NCBI GenBank assembly: GCA_937967995.1
Contig: CALBTB010000001.1
Span: 1-64,000 of the forward strand
Direction of reading: 5' to 3'
Origin: an uncultured Gammaproteobacteria bacterium
GTDB taxonomy: Bacteria; Pseudomonadota; Gammaproteobacteria; UBA6429; Thiohalophilaceae
Length of the DNA stretch: 64,000 bases
The position numbers were made by a program, and so were the translations under genes. The notes under the pieces are model-generated. The model was not told the DNA's origin. It saw only the letters and a program-made list of their open reading frames with translations, and ran no database searches. Below are positions 9,119 to 18,242 of the stretch, in pieces; within the stretch, counting starts at the first letter, position 1, and each line of letters opens with the position of its first letter.

Positions 9119-9526
9119 ATGGCATACAGCAATAAAGTAATTGACCACTACGAAAACCCACGCAATGTAGGCAGCATGGACAAGGATGATACGAATGTTG
9201 GCACCGGCATGGTTGGTGCACCGGCGTGTGGTGACGTAATGCGTTTACAGATTAAAGTGAGCGACAATGGCGTGATTGAAGATGCCAAGTTCAAAACCTA
9301 TGGCTGTGGTTCCGCAATTGCCTCCAGTTCACTGCTGACCGAATGGGTCAAAGGTAAAACGCTGGATGAAGCGGCTGCAATCAAGAATACACAGATTGCG
9401 GAAGAACTCGAGTTGCCGCCGGTTAAAATTCATTGCTCAGTGCTGGCTGAAGATGCCATCAAGGCAGCGATCAGCAATTACAAGGAAAAGCATGAGCAAG
9501 GTGGTGCAGAGCAAAAAACGGCCTGA
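9119..9526 (+). CDS. iscU: Fe-S cluster scaffold IscU
   Basis: A 135-residue scaffold on which [2Fe-2S] clusters are built. The three cluster cysteines are present: C37 in PACGDV, C63 in YGCGSA and C106 in KIHCSV. The HscA recognition motif LPPVK precedes the third cysteine. It starts 17 bases after iscS. The N-terminus MAYSNKVIDHYENPRNVG is canonical. Confidence 0.98.
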   Translation: MAYSNKVIDHYENPRNVGSMDKDDTNVGTGMVGAPACGDVMRLQIKVSDNGVIEDAKFKTYGCGSAIASSSLLTEWVKGKTLDEAAAIKNTQIAEELELPPVKIHCSVLAEDAIKAAISNYKEKHEQGGAEQKTA

Positions 9527-9544
9527 ATTTAGCCGGAGCGGACT

Positions 9545-9868
9545 ATGGCAGTTACGTTAACAGAACGAGCGGCACAGCGCGTCAAGGATTTCATTGTCAG
9601 CCGTGGCAGTGGTGAAGGTCTGCGCCTGGGCGTTAAAACAACCGGTTGCTCGGGCATGGCCTACGTACTTGAATTTGCCGATGCTGCCGAAGAAGGTGAC
9701 GAGGTTTTCGAATCTCAGGGTGTCAAAATCTTTGTTGATGCAAAGAGTCTGGTTTATATAGACGGAACAGAGCTGGACTTTGCCAAAGAAGGGCTGAACG
9801 AAGGCTTCAAGTTTAATAACCCGAACGAAAAAGATACCTGCGGTTGTGGTGAAAGCTTCACCGTTTAG
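9545..9868 (+). CDS. iscA: A-type Fe-S carrier IscA
   Basis: A 107-residue A-type carrier delivering clusters to apo-targets. The three conserved cysteines lie in TTGCSGMAY (C35) and in the C-terminal CGCGESF (C99, C101). It starts with a near-standard MAVTLTERAAQRVKDF 18 bases after iscU. Confidence 0.97.
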   Translation: MAVTLTERAAQRVKDFIVSRGSGEGLRLGVKTTGCSGMAYVLEFADAAEEGDEVFESQGVKIFVDAKSLVYIDGTELDFAKEGLNEGFKFNNPNEKDTCGCGESFTV

Positions 9869-9882
9869 TTACGGGGGCCATC

Positions 9883-10422
9883 ATGAACGCAGGGTTATCG
9901 CAAAATTATTTTGAAATCTTCGGCTTGCCCGAAGATTTTAATATCGATAGCCTGCAACTCGCCGATCATTACCGGGAATTACAGAAGACTGTGCATCCTG
10001 ATCGCTTTGCCAATGCCAGTGATCGGGATCGTCGTCTCGCCATGCAGCAGGCTGCTCATGTCAACGAGGCCTACCACACATTGAAATCGCCGCTAAAACG
10101 CGCGCGGTATATGTTGCAGCTCAGGGGAGTCGAGTTTGACGATGAAAAGGAAACCACGCTCGATCCGGCATTCCTGATGGAACAGATGGAATTACGTGAA
10201 GCACTGGCGGAAGTAAAATCCACGCCTGATCCATTCACTACTCTCGGAGACATTCTGGCTGATATCGAAAAACGGATTTCCGCCATGTTAAAAGAATTTG
10301 TCGAAAAGGTAGCAGCGGGCGATTTACAGAAAGCCAAGTCCATCGTACAAAAATTACAGTTCCTGGAAAAACTCAAAACCGAAACCGAGGGTCTGGAAGC
10401 AGACCTGGCGGATGCTATTTAG
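9883..10422 (+). CDS. hscB: Co-chaperone HscB
   Basis: A 179-residue J-domain co-chaperone that brings IscU to HscA and stimulates its ATPase. The J domain occupies residues 1-75 and carries the HPD motif (VHPDRFA); the C-terminal three-helix part (about 90-175) is the IscU-binding face. The family start NYFEIFGLPEDFNID is clear. It sits between iscA and hscA as in other gammaproteobacteria. Confidence 0.96.
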   Translation: MNAGLSQNYFEIFGLPEDFNIDSLQLADHYRELQKTVHPDRFANASDRDRRLAMQQAAHVNEAYHTLKSPLKRARYMLQLRGVEFDDEKETTLDPAFLMEQMELREALAEVKSTPDPFTTLGDILADIEKRISAMLKEFVEKVAAGDLQKAKSIVQKLQFLEKLKTETEGLEADLADAI

Positions 10423-10440
10423 ATTACAGGTCAGGATATT

Positions 10441-12312
10441 ATGGCGTTATTACAGATCAGTGAACCCGGTCAGTCCAGCAAGCCGCATGAGCGGAACCTG
10501 GCGGCAGGTATCGATCTGGGTACGACCAATTCGCTGGTCGCCTCGGTGCGCAGCGGACAGGCTGATACCCTGCCGGATCACCAGGGTCGTCATTTGTTGC
10601 CATCTGTAGTCCGCTATTCCGCAAACGCTGAACCAGTTGTTGGTCATGATGCAAAAGCAGCGGCGGCAGTCGATCCCCTGAACACGATTGCTTCTGTAAA
10701 ACGCCTGATGGGTCGAGGCCTGGATGATATAAAGCATCTGGGTTCAAACCTGCCCTATGAATTTTCCAGTACCGATTCAACCGTGCCGCGTATTAAAACC
10801 GCAGCCGGTGAGAAAAGCCCGATTGAGGTGTCAGCGGATATTTTGCAGGTATTAAAACACCGTGCTGAACAGACCCTGGGTGGTGAATTAAATGGCGTGG
10901 TGATTACCGTACCGGCCTATTTTGATGACGCACAACGCCAGGCCACCAAGGATGCCGGCAAGCTGGCCGGGCTGAATGTTCTGCGACTGTTAAATGAGCC
11001 TACGGCAGCCGCCGTTGCGTACGGACTGGACAAACAGGGCGAAGGTATCACCGCCGTTTATGACCTGGGTGGTGGAACATTTGATATTTCTATTTTGCGA
11101 CTAAACAAAGGTGTGTTTGAAGTCATGTCCACCGGTGGTGACACGGCACTGGGTGGCGATGATTTTGATCTGGCCATCGCGCGCTGGATTATGCAACAGG
11201 CCGGTATTCGCGACGATGCCGGGCACGCCCAGTTGCGTCGTGTCCTGCGTGATGCCTGCGCCGCGAAAGAAGCCCTCACTGACAGCGAATCAGTCGAATT
11301 AAACATAGAACTTGATGACGGGCCACACTGGCAGGGCACGCTAACACGCGAACAAATGCATCAGCTTATCGATCCACTGATACAGAAAACGATTGTTACC
11401 TGTCGGCGTGCATTGCGTGATGCACAGATTACGGCTGATGAAGTACAGGCCGTGGTGATGGTCGGCGGTTCAACCCGGGTGCCCCGTGTCAGGGAAAAAG
11501 TCGGTGAATTTTTTCAACAGCAACCGATGGTTGATATTGATCCGGACAAGGTGGTGGCTATCGGTGCGGCTATTCAGGCAGATGTGCTGGCCGGAAACAA
11601 ACCGGATGGTGAACTGTTGCTGCTGGATGTGACGCCATTGTCACTTGGTCTGGAAACAATGGGTGGCCTGGTGGAAAAAATCATTCCGCGTAATACGACT
11701 ATTCCGGTCGCTCGCGCCCAGGATTTTACAACATTTAAAGACGGCCAGACGGCGATGACGGTACACGTGCTGCAGGGTGAACGGGAGCTGGTCAGTGATT
11801 GCCGTTCACTGGGTCGGTTTACACTACATGAAATTCCGCCCATGGTAGCCGGTGCAGCGCGAATTCGTGTGACCTTCCAGGTCGATGCCGACGGCTTGTT
11901 ATCGGTAACGGCACAGGAACAGACCACCGGCAAAGAAGCCAGTATTCAGATCAAGCCATCATATGGCCTGACGGATTCGGAAATTGAAACCATGCTTCGC
12001 GATTCCATTACGTATGCCAGGGATGATGTTGAAGCCCGTAACCTGCGCGAACAACAGGTAGAAGCAGACCGCGTCATCGAAGCATTACAGGCGGCGCTAC
12101 AGCAGGATGGTGATCTGTTAATGGAAGACGAAGTCAAGGCGATTGAAAGCGCGCTCATCAATCTCCATAACGTACGTCAGGGTGACGATCATGTCGCAAT
12201 CAAGAAAGCCATTGATGAACTGAATGAAGCCACCATGGAGTTTGCCGGACGGCGCATGAACCAGTCGATTAAAAAGGCACTGACTGGTCACCAGTTAAAT
12301 GAATTTGAATGA
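10441..12312 (+). CDS. hscA: Fe-S chaperone HscA (specialised Hsp70)
   Basis: A 623-residue Hsp70 paralogue that drives cluster release from IscU. The nucleotide-binding domain shows the phosphate-1 loop AAGIDLGTTNSLVA, the phosphate-2 motif VYDLGGGTFDISIL and the adenosine motif MVGGSTRVPRVREKV. The substrate-binding domain begins near residue 390 (LLDVTPLSLGLET). Like other HscA proteins it lacks the EEVD end of DnaK. The start is 18 bases after hscB. Confidence 0.97.
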   Translation: MALLQISEPGQSSKPHERNLAAGIDLGTTNSLVASVRSGQADTLPDHQGRHLLPSVVRYSANAEPVVGHDAKAAAAVDPLNTIASVKRLMGRGLDDIKHLGSNLPYEFSSTDSTVPRIKTAAGEKSPIEVSADILQVLKHRAEQTLGGELNGVVITVPAYFDDAQRQATKDAGKLAGLNVLRLLNEPTAAAVAYGLDKQGEGITAVYDLGGGTFDISILRLNKGVFEVMSTGGDTALGGDDFDLAIARWIMQQAGIRDDAGHAQLRRVLRDACAAKEALTDSESVELNIELDDGPHWQGTLTREQMHQLIDPLIQKTIVTCRRALRDAQITADEVQAVVMVGGSTRVPRVREKVGEFFQQQPMVDIDPDKVVAIGAAIQADVLAGNKPDGELLLLDVTPLSLGLETMGGLVEKIIPRNTTIPVARAQDFTTFKDGQTAMTVHVLQGERELVSDCRSLGRFTLHEIPPMVAGAARIRVTFQVDADGLLSVTAQEQTTGKEASIQIKPSYGLTDSEIETMLRDSITYARDDVEARNLREQQVEADRVIEALQAALQQDGDLLMEDEVKAIESALINLHNVRQGDDHVAIKKAIDELNEATMEFAGRRMNQSIKKALTGHQLNEFE

Positions 12313-12327
12313 AAGGTTTAACCTGTA

Positions 12328-12666
12328 ATGCCAAAGATTATATTTTTACCGCATGAGGAAATCTGCCCGGAAGGCGCGGTGATCGAAGTCGATCCAGGTA
12401 TCAGTATCTGTGACGCCGCTCTGAGTAATGGCATCGAGATAGAACATGCCTGCGAGAAATCCTGTGCCTGTACCACTTGCCATGTCTATGTGCGGGAAGG
12501 GTTTGATTCACTGGAAGAGTCCAGCGAGGAAGAGGACGACTATCTCGACAAGGCCTGGGGCCTGGAGCCGGATTCACGCCTGTCATGCCAGGCGATTGTG
12601 GCCGACGAGGATCTGGTTATCGAGATTCCCAAATATACTATTAATATGGTATCCGAAAATCACTAA
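12328..12666 (+). CDS. fdx: ISC-type [2Fe-2S] ferredoxin
   Basis: A 112-residue adrenodoxin-type ferredoxin supplying electrons for cluster assembly. Ligand cysteines appear in CEKSCACTTCHVYV and SRLSCQAI. The start MPKIIFLPHEEICPEG is typical for isc operons. It lies 15 bases after hscA. Confidence 0.97.
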   Translation: MPKIIFLPHEEICPEGAVIEVDPGISICDAALSNGIEIEHACEKSCACTTCHVYVREGFDSLEESSEEEDDYLDKAWGLEPDSRLSCQAIVADEDLVIEIPKYTINMVSENH

Positions 12667-12694
12667 AACGAATTAAAAACAGAGGGTTGCCAAA

Positions 12695-12895
12695 ATGAGC
12701 CTGAAATGGACAGATAGCCTGGAAATTGCCATCCAGCTCGATGAAGCATATCCGGATGTGGATCCGCGCTATGTCAATTTTGTCGATTTGCGTAACTGGG
12801 TCATGGCGCTGGACGAGTTTGAGGATGATCCGGGGCATTCCGGTGAGAAAATCCTCGAGGCCATCCAGATGGCCTGGATCGAGGAGAAGGAATAA
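12695..12895 (+). CDS. iscX: IscX (YfhJ)
   Basis: A 66-residue acidic protein that binds IscS and iron and modulates IscS activity. The pattern MSLKWTDSLEIAIQL, AYPDVDPRYVNFVDL and AWIEEKE is diagnostic, and it closes the isc operon as usual. GAGGG lies upstream of the ATG. Confidence 0.96.
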   Translation: MSLKWTDSLEIAIQLDEAYPDVDPRYVNFVDLRNWVMALDEFEDDPGHSGEKILEAIQMAWIEEKE

Positions 12896-12898
12896 TTG

Positions 12899-12989
12899 CC
12901 CGGCAGGGGGCACAACGGCTACAATTCCCCCGCCGTTTGGTGGAATAAAATGTGATGGTAACCCGCGCAACCGTGCGGGTTTATGTTAT
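12899..12989 (+). terminator. Two hairpins ending the isc operon
   Basis: Directly after iscX there is a hairpin with CGGCAGGGGG (12901-12910) pairing CCCCCGCCG (12927-12935). A second stem, ACCCGCGC-AACC-GTGCGGGT (12961-12980), is followed by TTATGTTATT. The second is the better intrinsic-terminator candidate although its T run is interrupted. Confidence 0.5.
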
Positions 12990-13018
12990 TGTAAATACAG
13001 AAAAATTTGGAGTTATCG

Positions 13019-13450
13019 ATGGCGGTTGAACGTACTATTTCCATTATCAAGCCCGATGCCGTGGCCAAGAATGTCATTGGCGAAATCTATGCGCGTTTTG
13101 AGAAAGCCGGTCTCAGGATCGTGGCGGCCAAAATGCTGCACCTGACCAAAGAACGTGCGGGTGAATTTTATGCAGTGCACAAGGAACGCCCGTTTTACGG
13201 TGAGCTGGTTGACTACATGACCTCCGGTCCGATTATGGTCCAGGTGCTCGAAGGTGAGAGTGCAATTGCCAAAAACCGTGAAGTCATGGGGGCCACGAAT
13301 CCCAAGGATGCAGCACCGGGAACTATCCGTGCTGATTTTGCCAATGACATTACCGAGAATGCCGTACATGGTTCCGACGGTCCGGATACGGCCAAAACCG
13401 AAATCGGCTTTTTCTTCAAAGAGGATGAGCTCTGTCCGCGTACGCGCTAG
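13019..13450 (+). CDS. ndk: Nucleoside diphosphate kinase
   Basis: A 143-residue enzyme transferring the gamma phosphate of ATP to nucleoside diphosphates. ATG 13019 is chosen over 13007 because MAVERTISIIKPDAV is the standard N-terminus and GGAG sits 9 bases before it. The phosphohistidine is in ENAVHGSD and the substrate loop in VMGATNPKDAAPGTIR. Placement between iscX and rlmN is conserved. Confidence 0.97.
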   Translation: MAVERTISIIKPDAVAKNVIGEIYARFEKAGLRIVAAKMLHLTKERAGEFYAVHKERPFYGELVDYMTSGPIMVQVLEGESAIAKNREVMGATNPKDAAPGTIRADFANDITENAVHGSDGPDTAKTEIGFFFKEDELCPRTR

Positions 13451-13461
13451 TCAGGTGACCT

Positions 13462-14565
13462 GTGAACGATGACGTGAAAGTGAATCTGTTAAATCTGGAT
13501 AAACCGGATCTGCAGGCCTTCTTCGCCGAAATGGGGGAGAAGGCCTTTCGCGCTTCACAGGTAATGAAATGGATCTACCAGTTCGGTGCCCGCGATTTTG
13601 ACGAGATGACCAACCTCAGCAAATCGTTGCGTGAAAAACTGAAGCAACAGGCCGTTATTCAGCCACCCGAGATCGTCAGTGAACATCGTTCGCATGATGG
13701 CACCATTAAGTGGGTGTTACGTATTGATGAAAAAAACTGTGTCGAGACGGTTTTTATTCCGGAAGCCGACCGGGGCACATTGTGTATTTCCTCACAGGTA
13801 GGTTGTGCGCTGGACTGCCGGTTTTGCTCGACTGCGCAGCAGGGCTTTAATAGAAATCTGAGTGTCAGTGAAATTATCGGCCAGATCTGGGTTGCCAATC
13901 GTGCCATGCAATGTCGTCCTCGCGAGGAACGAGTCATCTCCAATATTGTTCTGATGGGCATGGGAGAGCCGTTATTGAATTTTGATAATGTCGTCAAGGC
14001 GATGTCTCTGATGCAGGACGATGATGCGTATGGGTTATCAAAACGTCGCGTCACTTTAAGTACATCCGGTGTGATACCGGCGCTGGACCGACTGAAAGAA
14101 GTCAGTGATGTGAGCCTGGCCGTTTCGCTGCATGCACCGAATGATGCATTGCGTGATCAGTTGGTCCCATTAAATAAAAAATATCCGATACGGGAATTGC
14201 TACAGGCCTGCCGTCGCTATGTGGCTGGTGAGTCGCGACGTAAGATTACGTTTGAATATGTCATGCTCGACGGCATTAATGACAGTAACGAACATGCCAG
14301 ACAACTGGCCGGTTTATTGAAGCAGGTTCCCGCCAAGGTAAACCTGATTCCCTTTAACCCGTTTCCAAATACACAGTATCAGTGTTCATCACAGGCGAGA
14401 ATCGATGCCTTTCGGGATATTCTTATCCAGCACGGGATCACCACCATTACCCGCAAGACACGTGGTAATGACATCGATGCAGCATGTGGCCAGTTAGCCG
14501 GCCAGGTGATGGATAAAACCAAGCGCAAGTTACGTAACCAGGTTCAAATTGGAGTAGTTCAATGA
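13462..14565 (+). CDS. rlmN: 23S rRNA/tRNA adenine-C2 methyltransferase RlmN
   Basis: A 367-residue radical SAM enzyme methylating A2503 of 23S rRNA and A37 of some tRNAs. The [4Fe-4S] motif CxxxCxxC is in GCALDCRFCSTAQQGFNRN, and the C-terminal methyl-carrying cysteine is in RGNDIDAACGQL. It starts at GTG 13462, 11 bases after ndk. Its cluster depends on the adjacent isc system. The stop overlaps the pilW start (ATGA). Confidence 0.97.
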   Translation: MNDDVKVNLLNLDKPDLQAFFAEMGEKAFRASQVMKWIYQFGARDFDEMTNLSKSLREKLKQQAVIQPPEIVSEHRSHDGTIKWVLRIDEKNCVETVFIPEADRGTLCISSQVGCALDCRFCSTAQQGFNRNLSVSEIIGQIWVANRAMQCRPREERVISNIVLMGMGEPLLNFDNVVKAMSLMQDDDAYGLSKRRVTLSTSGVIPALDRLKEVSDVSLAVSLHAPNDALRDQLVPLNKKYPIRELLQACRRYVAGESRRKITFEYVMLDGINDSNEHARQLAGLLKQVPAKVNLIPFNPFPNTQYQCSSQARIDAFRDILIQHGITTITRKTRGNDIDAACGQLAGQVMDKTKRKLRNQVQIGVVQ

Positions 14566-15320
14566 AGCAAGTCGTGATGCTGTTTGCGTTGTTACTGGCC
14601 GTTGTTGGTTGTACCACGGAACGAGTGATTGAACCAAAAGATCCTGAGCTGGCAGCGGAACTCAATGCACAACTTGGACTGGGATATTTAAAGCAGGGTG
14701 ATTTTAAACGTGCCTCTGTGAAATTAAACAAGGCCTTACAATATAATTCCGACAATGCTGAAGCCCATCACTATATGGCCGAACTGAGCCGTCGACTGGG
14801 AGAATTCGATAAGGCAGAAAAGCATTATAAACGTGCACTGGATATCCAGCCAACAAATGCGACAATCCTGAACAACTATGGCGTGTATTTATGTGATCGG
14901 GGTGAAATTGATAAAGCCATCAATCATTTCGAAACCATTCTCAAGGATCCGCTGTATAGCCAGAAAGCAGCTGCATATGAAAATATTGGTCTGTGTGAAA
15001 TTCGCCAGGGCAGGCTGTATCGGGCAGAACAGGCATTCAGTCAGGCATTACGTATCAACCCCAAGATGCCAAAGAGCCTGATCAATATTGCCCAGCTTCG
15101 CTACGACAGCGGCAAAAAAACCGAGGCATATGAATATTTCAGACGTTATCTCACCGTCGCACAACATACACCGGAAAGCCTGTGGCTCGGCATCCTGATG
15201 GAATCTGAACGTGGCGCAAAAAATACGATTGCCAGTTATAAAGTGTTGCTAAAAGGTAAATTCCCTGATTCCGAACAGGCAAAGTTACTTAAAGAGCTGG
15301 AACGACAGGGTAAAATCTGA
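14562..15320 (+). CDS. pilW: Type IV pilus biogenesis lipoprotein PilW/PilF
   Basis: A 252-residue TPR lipoprotein; in Pseudomonas and Neisseria this pilotin helps secretin PilQ assemble in the outer membrane. The signal ends in the lipobox AVVGC (Cys near residue 18). At least five TPR units follow (from LGYLKQGDFKRASVKLNKAL to ESLWLGILMESERG). The 4-base overlap with rlmN and the position before rodZ match the standard order. It implies type IV pili in addition to the flagellum. Confidence 0.93.
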   Translation: MKQVVMLFALLLAVVGCTTERVIEPKDPELAAELNAQLGLGYLKQGDFKRASVKLNKALQYNSDNAEAHHYMAELSRRLGEFDKAEKHYKRALDIQPTNATILNNYGVYLCDRGEIDKAINHFETILKDPLYSQKAAAYENIGLCEIRQGRLYRAEQAFSQALRINPKMPKSLINIAQLRYDSGKKTEAYEYFRRYLTVAQHTPESLWLGILMESERGAKNTIASYKVLLKGKFPDSEQAKLLKELERQGKI

Positions 15321-15321
15321 C

Positions 15322-16245
15322 ATGACCGAACGTGATCATTCAGATGAGACGTTAAGGGAGATTCTGGAAGCGCACGACAAGGAGTTACCGGGAAAGCGCT
15401 TACGTGAAGCGCGGGAAGCAGCAAAACTGACCCGTGAGGAAGTCGCCCACCATTTACATCTTGATCCGCAAATTGTATCGGCTCTTGAATCAGACAAGTA
15501 CGATAAACTGCCTTCGGCTATCTATGTCTGTGGTTACCTGCGTTCCTATGCGCGATTGCTTAAATTACCCGAAGTGGAAATTGTTAACGCATACAGCCAG
15601 GGCAAGGAAATCAATGCGTCATTGATTCCTGAAAATGTCAAAATCCTGCCCGACAAAAAAGTAGTAAACCCCGCTATCTTAAGAGTTATCGGAATTCTTG
15701 TCGTACTATTTGCCGTGCTTGCTGGTGGTATTTTACTTGGCGAAAAGTTCGGTTTGCTGGGATATTTGGACGGTAATGACGAACAAATGCAGAGTCAGAC
15801 TATCGAACAGTTTGTGCCGGAGCTTCAACCCGAATCAGAAACGGCTGCTGTATCGGCAGAAATCGAAGTACCGGAAGAAGTGCAGCAGGAAACAATTCAG
15901 CCGTCTGCTGAGGAAATCGACAGAAAAATCACCGAGTTTGAAAATGTCGCTGAACAGGAACAAAAGCCGGTTGTGCGCGAGGAACTGGTTACCGATGCCA
16001 GAGCTGAACTGCGTTTTGTATTTAAAGATGAGTCATGGATAGAGGTAAAAGACGCTGATAATACTCAACTGTTATACCGGCTTGCAGAGGCGGGATCGGA
16101 GTTAAGCGTTGGTGGTAATGCGCCGTTTACAATCCTGTTAGGAAACGCAGCACAAGTGGAAGTTTATTATAAAGGTGATCAGTTTGATCACTCACGTTAT
16201 CGTCGAAATAAAGTGGCTTATTTCAGAATAGGCACAAAACAATAA
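15322..16245 (+). CDS. rodZ: RodZ-like helix-turn-helix membrane protein
   Basis: A 307-residue bitopic protein linking MreB filaments to the membrane for rod shape. The N-terminal Cro/CI-like helix-turn-helix spans about residues 17-80 (LREAREAAKLTREEVAHHL). One membrane segment lies near 115-138 (AILRVIGILVVLFAVLAGGI), then an acidic Gln/Glu linker, then a periplasmic DUF4115 domain (LRFVFKDESWIEVKD). The start lies one base after the pilW stop. Confidence 0.93.
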   Translation: MTERDHSDETLREILEAHDKELPGKRLREAREAAKLTREEVAHHLHLDPQIVSALESDKYDKLPSAIYVCGYLRSYARLLKLPEVEIVNAYSQGKEINASLIPENVKILPDKKVVNPAILRVIGILVVLFAVLAGGILLGEKFGLLGYLDGNDEQMQSQTIEQFVPELQPESETAAVSAEIEVPEEVQQETIQPSAEEIDRKITEFENVAEQEQKPVVREELVTDARAELRFVFKDESWIEVKDADNTQLLYRLAEAGSELSVGGNAPFTILLGNAAQVEVYYKGDQFDHSRYRRNKVAYFRIGTKQ

Positions 16246-16267
16246 AATAAAAAATTCAGGACCGGGT

Positions 16268-17545
16268 GTGGCAAAATCGATTCAAGCAATTCGTGGAATG
16301 AACGACATATTGCCTGGCGAAACCGTTCGCTGGCAACTCGTCGAATCCGTATTCAGGGAAATTATGGCTGGATACGGTTACGATGAAATTCGTCTGCCAA
16401 TTGTTGAAATGACAGACCTGTTCAAGCGATCTATCGGGGAAGTGACCGATATCGTAGAAAAGGAAATGTATACATTTGAAGATCGTAATGGCGATTCACT
16501 GACGTTACGGCCGGAAGGAACAGCAGGTTGTGTACGGGCCGGTATTCAAAATGGTCTGTTACATAACCAAATTCAGAAACTGTGGTACGGCGGTCCGATG
16601 TTCAGGCATGAACGTCCGCAAAAGGGTCGCTATCGCCAGTTTCATCAACTAGGCGTGGAAGTATTCGGGCTACAGGATCCGGATATTGACGCGGAACAGA
16701 TTCTGATGACAGCCCGCCTGTGGCGGGAGCTGGGTATAGCCGACAAGGTGCGTCTGGAAATTAATTCTCTCGGATCATCTGAGGCCCGGGCCGCTTATCG
16801 GGAATTATTGGTCGACTACTTCCAGGCACACCATGATGCACTTGATGACGATTCACGACGCAGGTTACATAGTAATCCGTTACGAATCCTGGACAGCAAA
16901 AATCCGGATATGGCATCCGTTATTGCTTCGGCACCAAAGCTGGATGCACACCTGGATGAAGAGTCAAAGGTGCATTTTTCCGGACTGCGTGATTTGCTGG
17001 ATGAATCCGGCATCAAATATACAGTGAATACGTGCCTGGTGAGGGGCCTCGATTATTACAATCGCACGGTATTTGAATGGATTACGGATGAGCTTGGTGC
17101 ACAGGGGACTGTATGTGCGGGTGGCCGCTATGACGGACTTGTCCAGCAACTGGGCGGGCGGGCAACAGCGGCGGTGGGATTTGCGCTTGGCATGGAGCGC
17201 CTGATTGCATTACTGGATGACGAAACTGTCGCAAAAGCTGCACGTTACCCCCATGCTTATTTTATAATGCTCAGTGAGTCGGCTGAGACTTTCGGGCGTA
17301 AGTTTGCCGAACAGTTACGTAACCAGGTGCCGGGGTTGCGACTGGTGGTTCACTCGGGCGGCGGTAGCCTGAAAAGTCAGATGAAACGAGCGGACAAGAG
17401 CATGGCGGCCCATGCTCTGTTGCTGGGTGAAGATGAAATACGCCAGCAGGTCATTACCATAAAACACCTGCGCGACGCCGATGCTGAACAGCAAAGCGTG
17501 CCCCTCGATCAACTGGCAAACTGGCTGCAGGGCAGCATTAATTGA
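16268..17545 (+). CDS. hisS: Histidyl-tRNA synthetase
   Basis: A 425-residue class II synthetase. Motif 1 region IRGMNDILPGE, motif 2 FRHERPQKGRYRQFHQ, the histidine-A motif LVRGLDYYNRTVFEW and motif 3 AVGFALGMERL are all present, plus a C-terminal anticodon-binding domain. The start is GTG 16268. The gene directly follows rodZ with 22 bases between, whereas many relatives have ispG in between. Confidence 0.97.
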   Translation: MAKSIQAIRGMNDILPGETVRWQLVESVFREIMAGYGYDEIRLPIVEMTDLFKRSIGEVTDIVEKEMYTFEDRNGDSLTLRPEGTAGCVRAGIQNGLLHNQIQKLWYGGPMFRHERPQKGRYRQFHQLGVEVFGLQDPDIDAEQILMTARLWRELGIADKVRLEINSLGSSEARAAYRELLVDYFQAHHDALDDDSRRRLHSNPLRILDSKNPDMASVIASAPKLDAHLDEESKVHFSGLRDLLDESGIKYTVNTCLVRGLDYYNRTVFEWITDELGAQGTVCAGGRYDGLVQQLGGRATAAVGFALGMERLIALLDDETVAKAARYPHAYFIMLSESAETFGRKFAEQLRNQVPGLRLVVHSGGGSLKSQMKRADKSMAAHALLLGEDEIRQQVITIKHLRDADAEQQSVPLDQLANWLQGSIN

Positions 17546-17576
17546 ATTTGAATAGATTGAAACTTGGATACTAAAG

Positions 17577-18242
17577 ATGGAAATCTCTGAAGACGAACAG
17601 GTAGAAGCACTTAAAAAGTGGTGGAAAGAAAATGGCACGGCCGTGATTGTTGGTATTGTTATTGGTATCAGCGTAGTGGTTGGTGTCTGGCAATATCGTG
17701 AATATACAGAGACACAGGCCATTGAAGCTTCAAATGTCTATATTCAGTTTACCGAAGCACTGGCGAAACAGGACGCTGAACAGGTAAAACAGGAATTTGA
17801 TGAACTTCAAAAAGAATATAAGGGTACTTCCTACGCGATGCTGGCCGCACTGCATATGGCCAGACAAGCGGTCGAAAAAAAGCAATACCCGCAAGCGGAA
17901 CAGCACTTGCGTTGGGCAGTGAATAATAGTGGTCATGAATCGCTGGCCCACGTGGCGCGTATTCGCCTGGCTGATTTGCTCGTCGCACAGGAAAAATACG
18001 ACGAGGCAATGACGCTGCTGGACGCGAAAGTGGATAGTGCCTTTGCTGCCCAGTATCAGGAAATTCGTGGAGACATCTATAGTGCTAAGGGTCAGTCCGA
18101 CAAGGCACGCGAGGCATATGCTGCTGCTCTGGAAATGCCAACATTGTTTGGCAAGCGTCGTGACTTCCTGCAAATGAAACTATCTAATCTCGAAGCATCA
18201 CCGGTCAAAGAAACACAGCCACAAACAGAAACCAACCAATGA
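17577..18242 (+). CDS. yfgM: YfgM-family TPR membrane protein
   Basis: A 221-residue ancillary SecYEG/PpiD-associated protein by homology. The start EISEDEQVEALKKWWKENG is diagnostic, followed by one membrane segment (about residues 22-40, VIVGIVIGISVVVGVW) and a periplasmic TPR-like helical domain. It overlaps bamB by 4 bases (ATGA), suggesting translational coupling. Confidence 0.93.
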   Translation: MEISEDEQVEALKKWWKENGTAVIVGIVIGISVVVGVWQYREYTETQAIEASNVYIQFTEALAKQDAEQVKQEFDELQKEYKGTSYAMLAALHMARQAVEKKQYPQAEQHLRWAVNNSGHESLAHVARIRLADLLVAQEKYDEAMTLLDAKVDSAFAAQYQEIRGDIYSAKGQSDKAREAYAAALEMPTLFGKRRDFLQMKLSNLEASPVKETQPQTETNQ

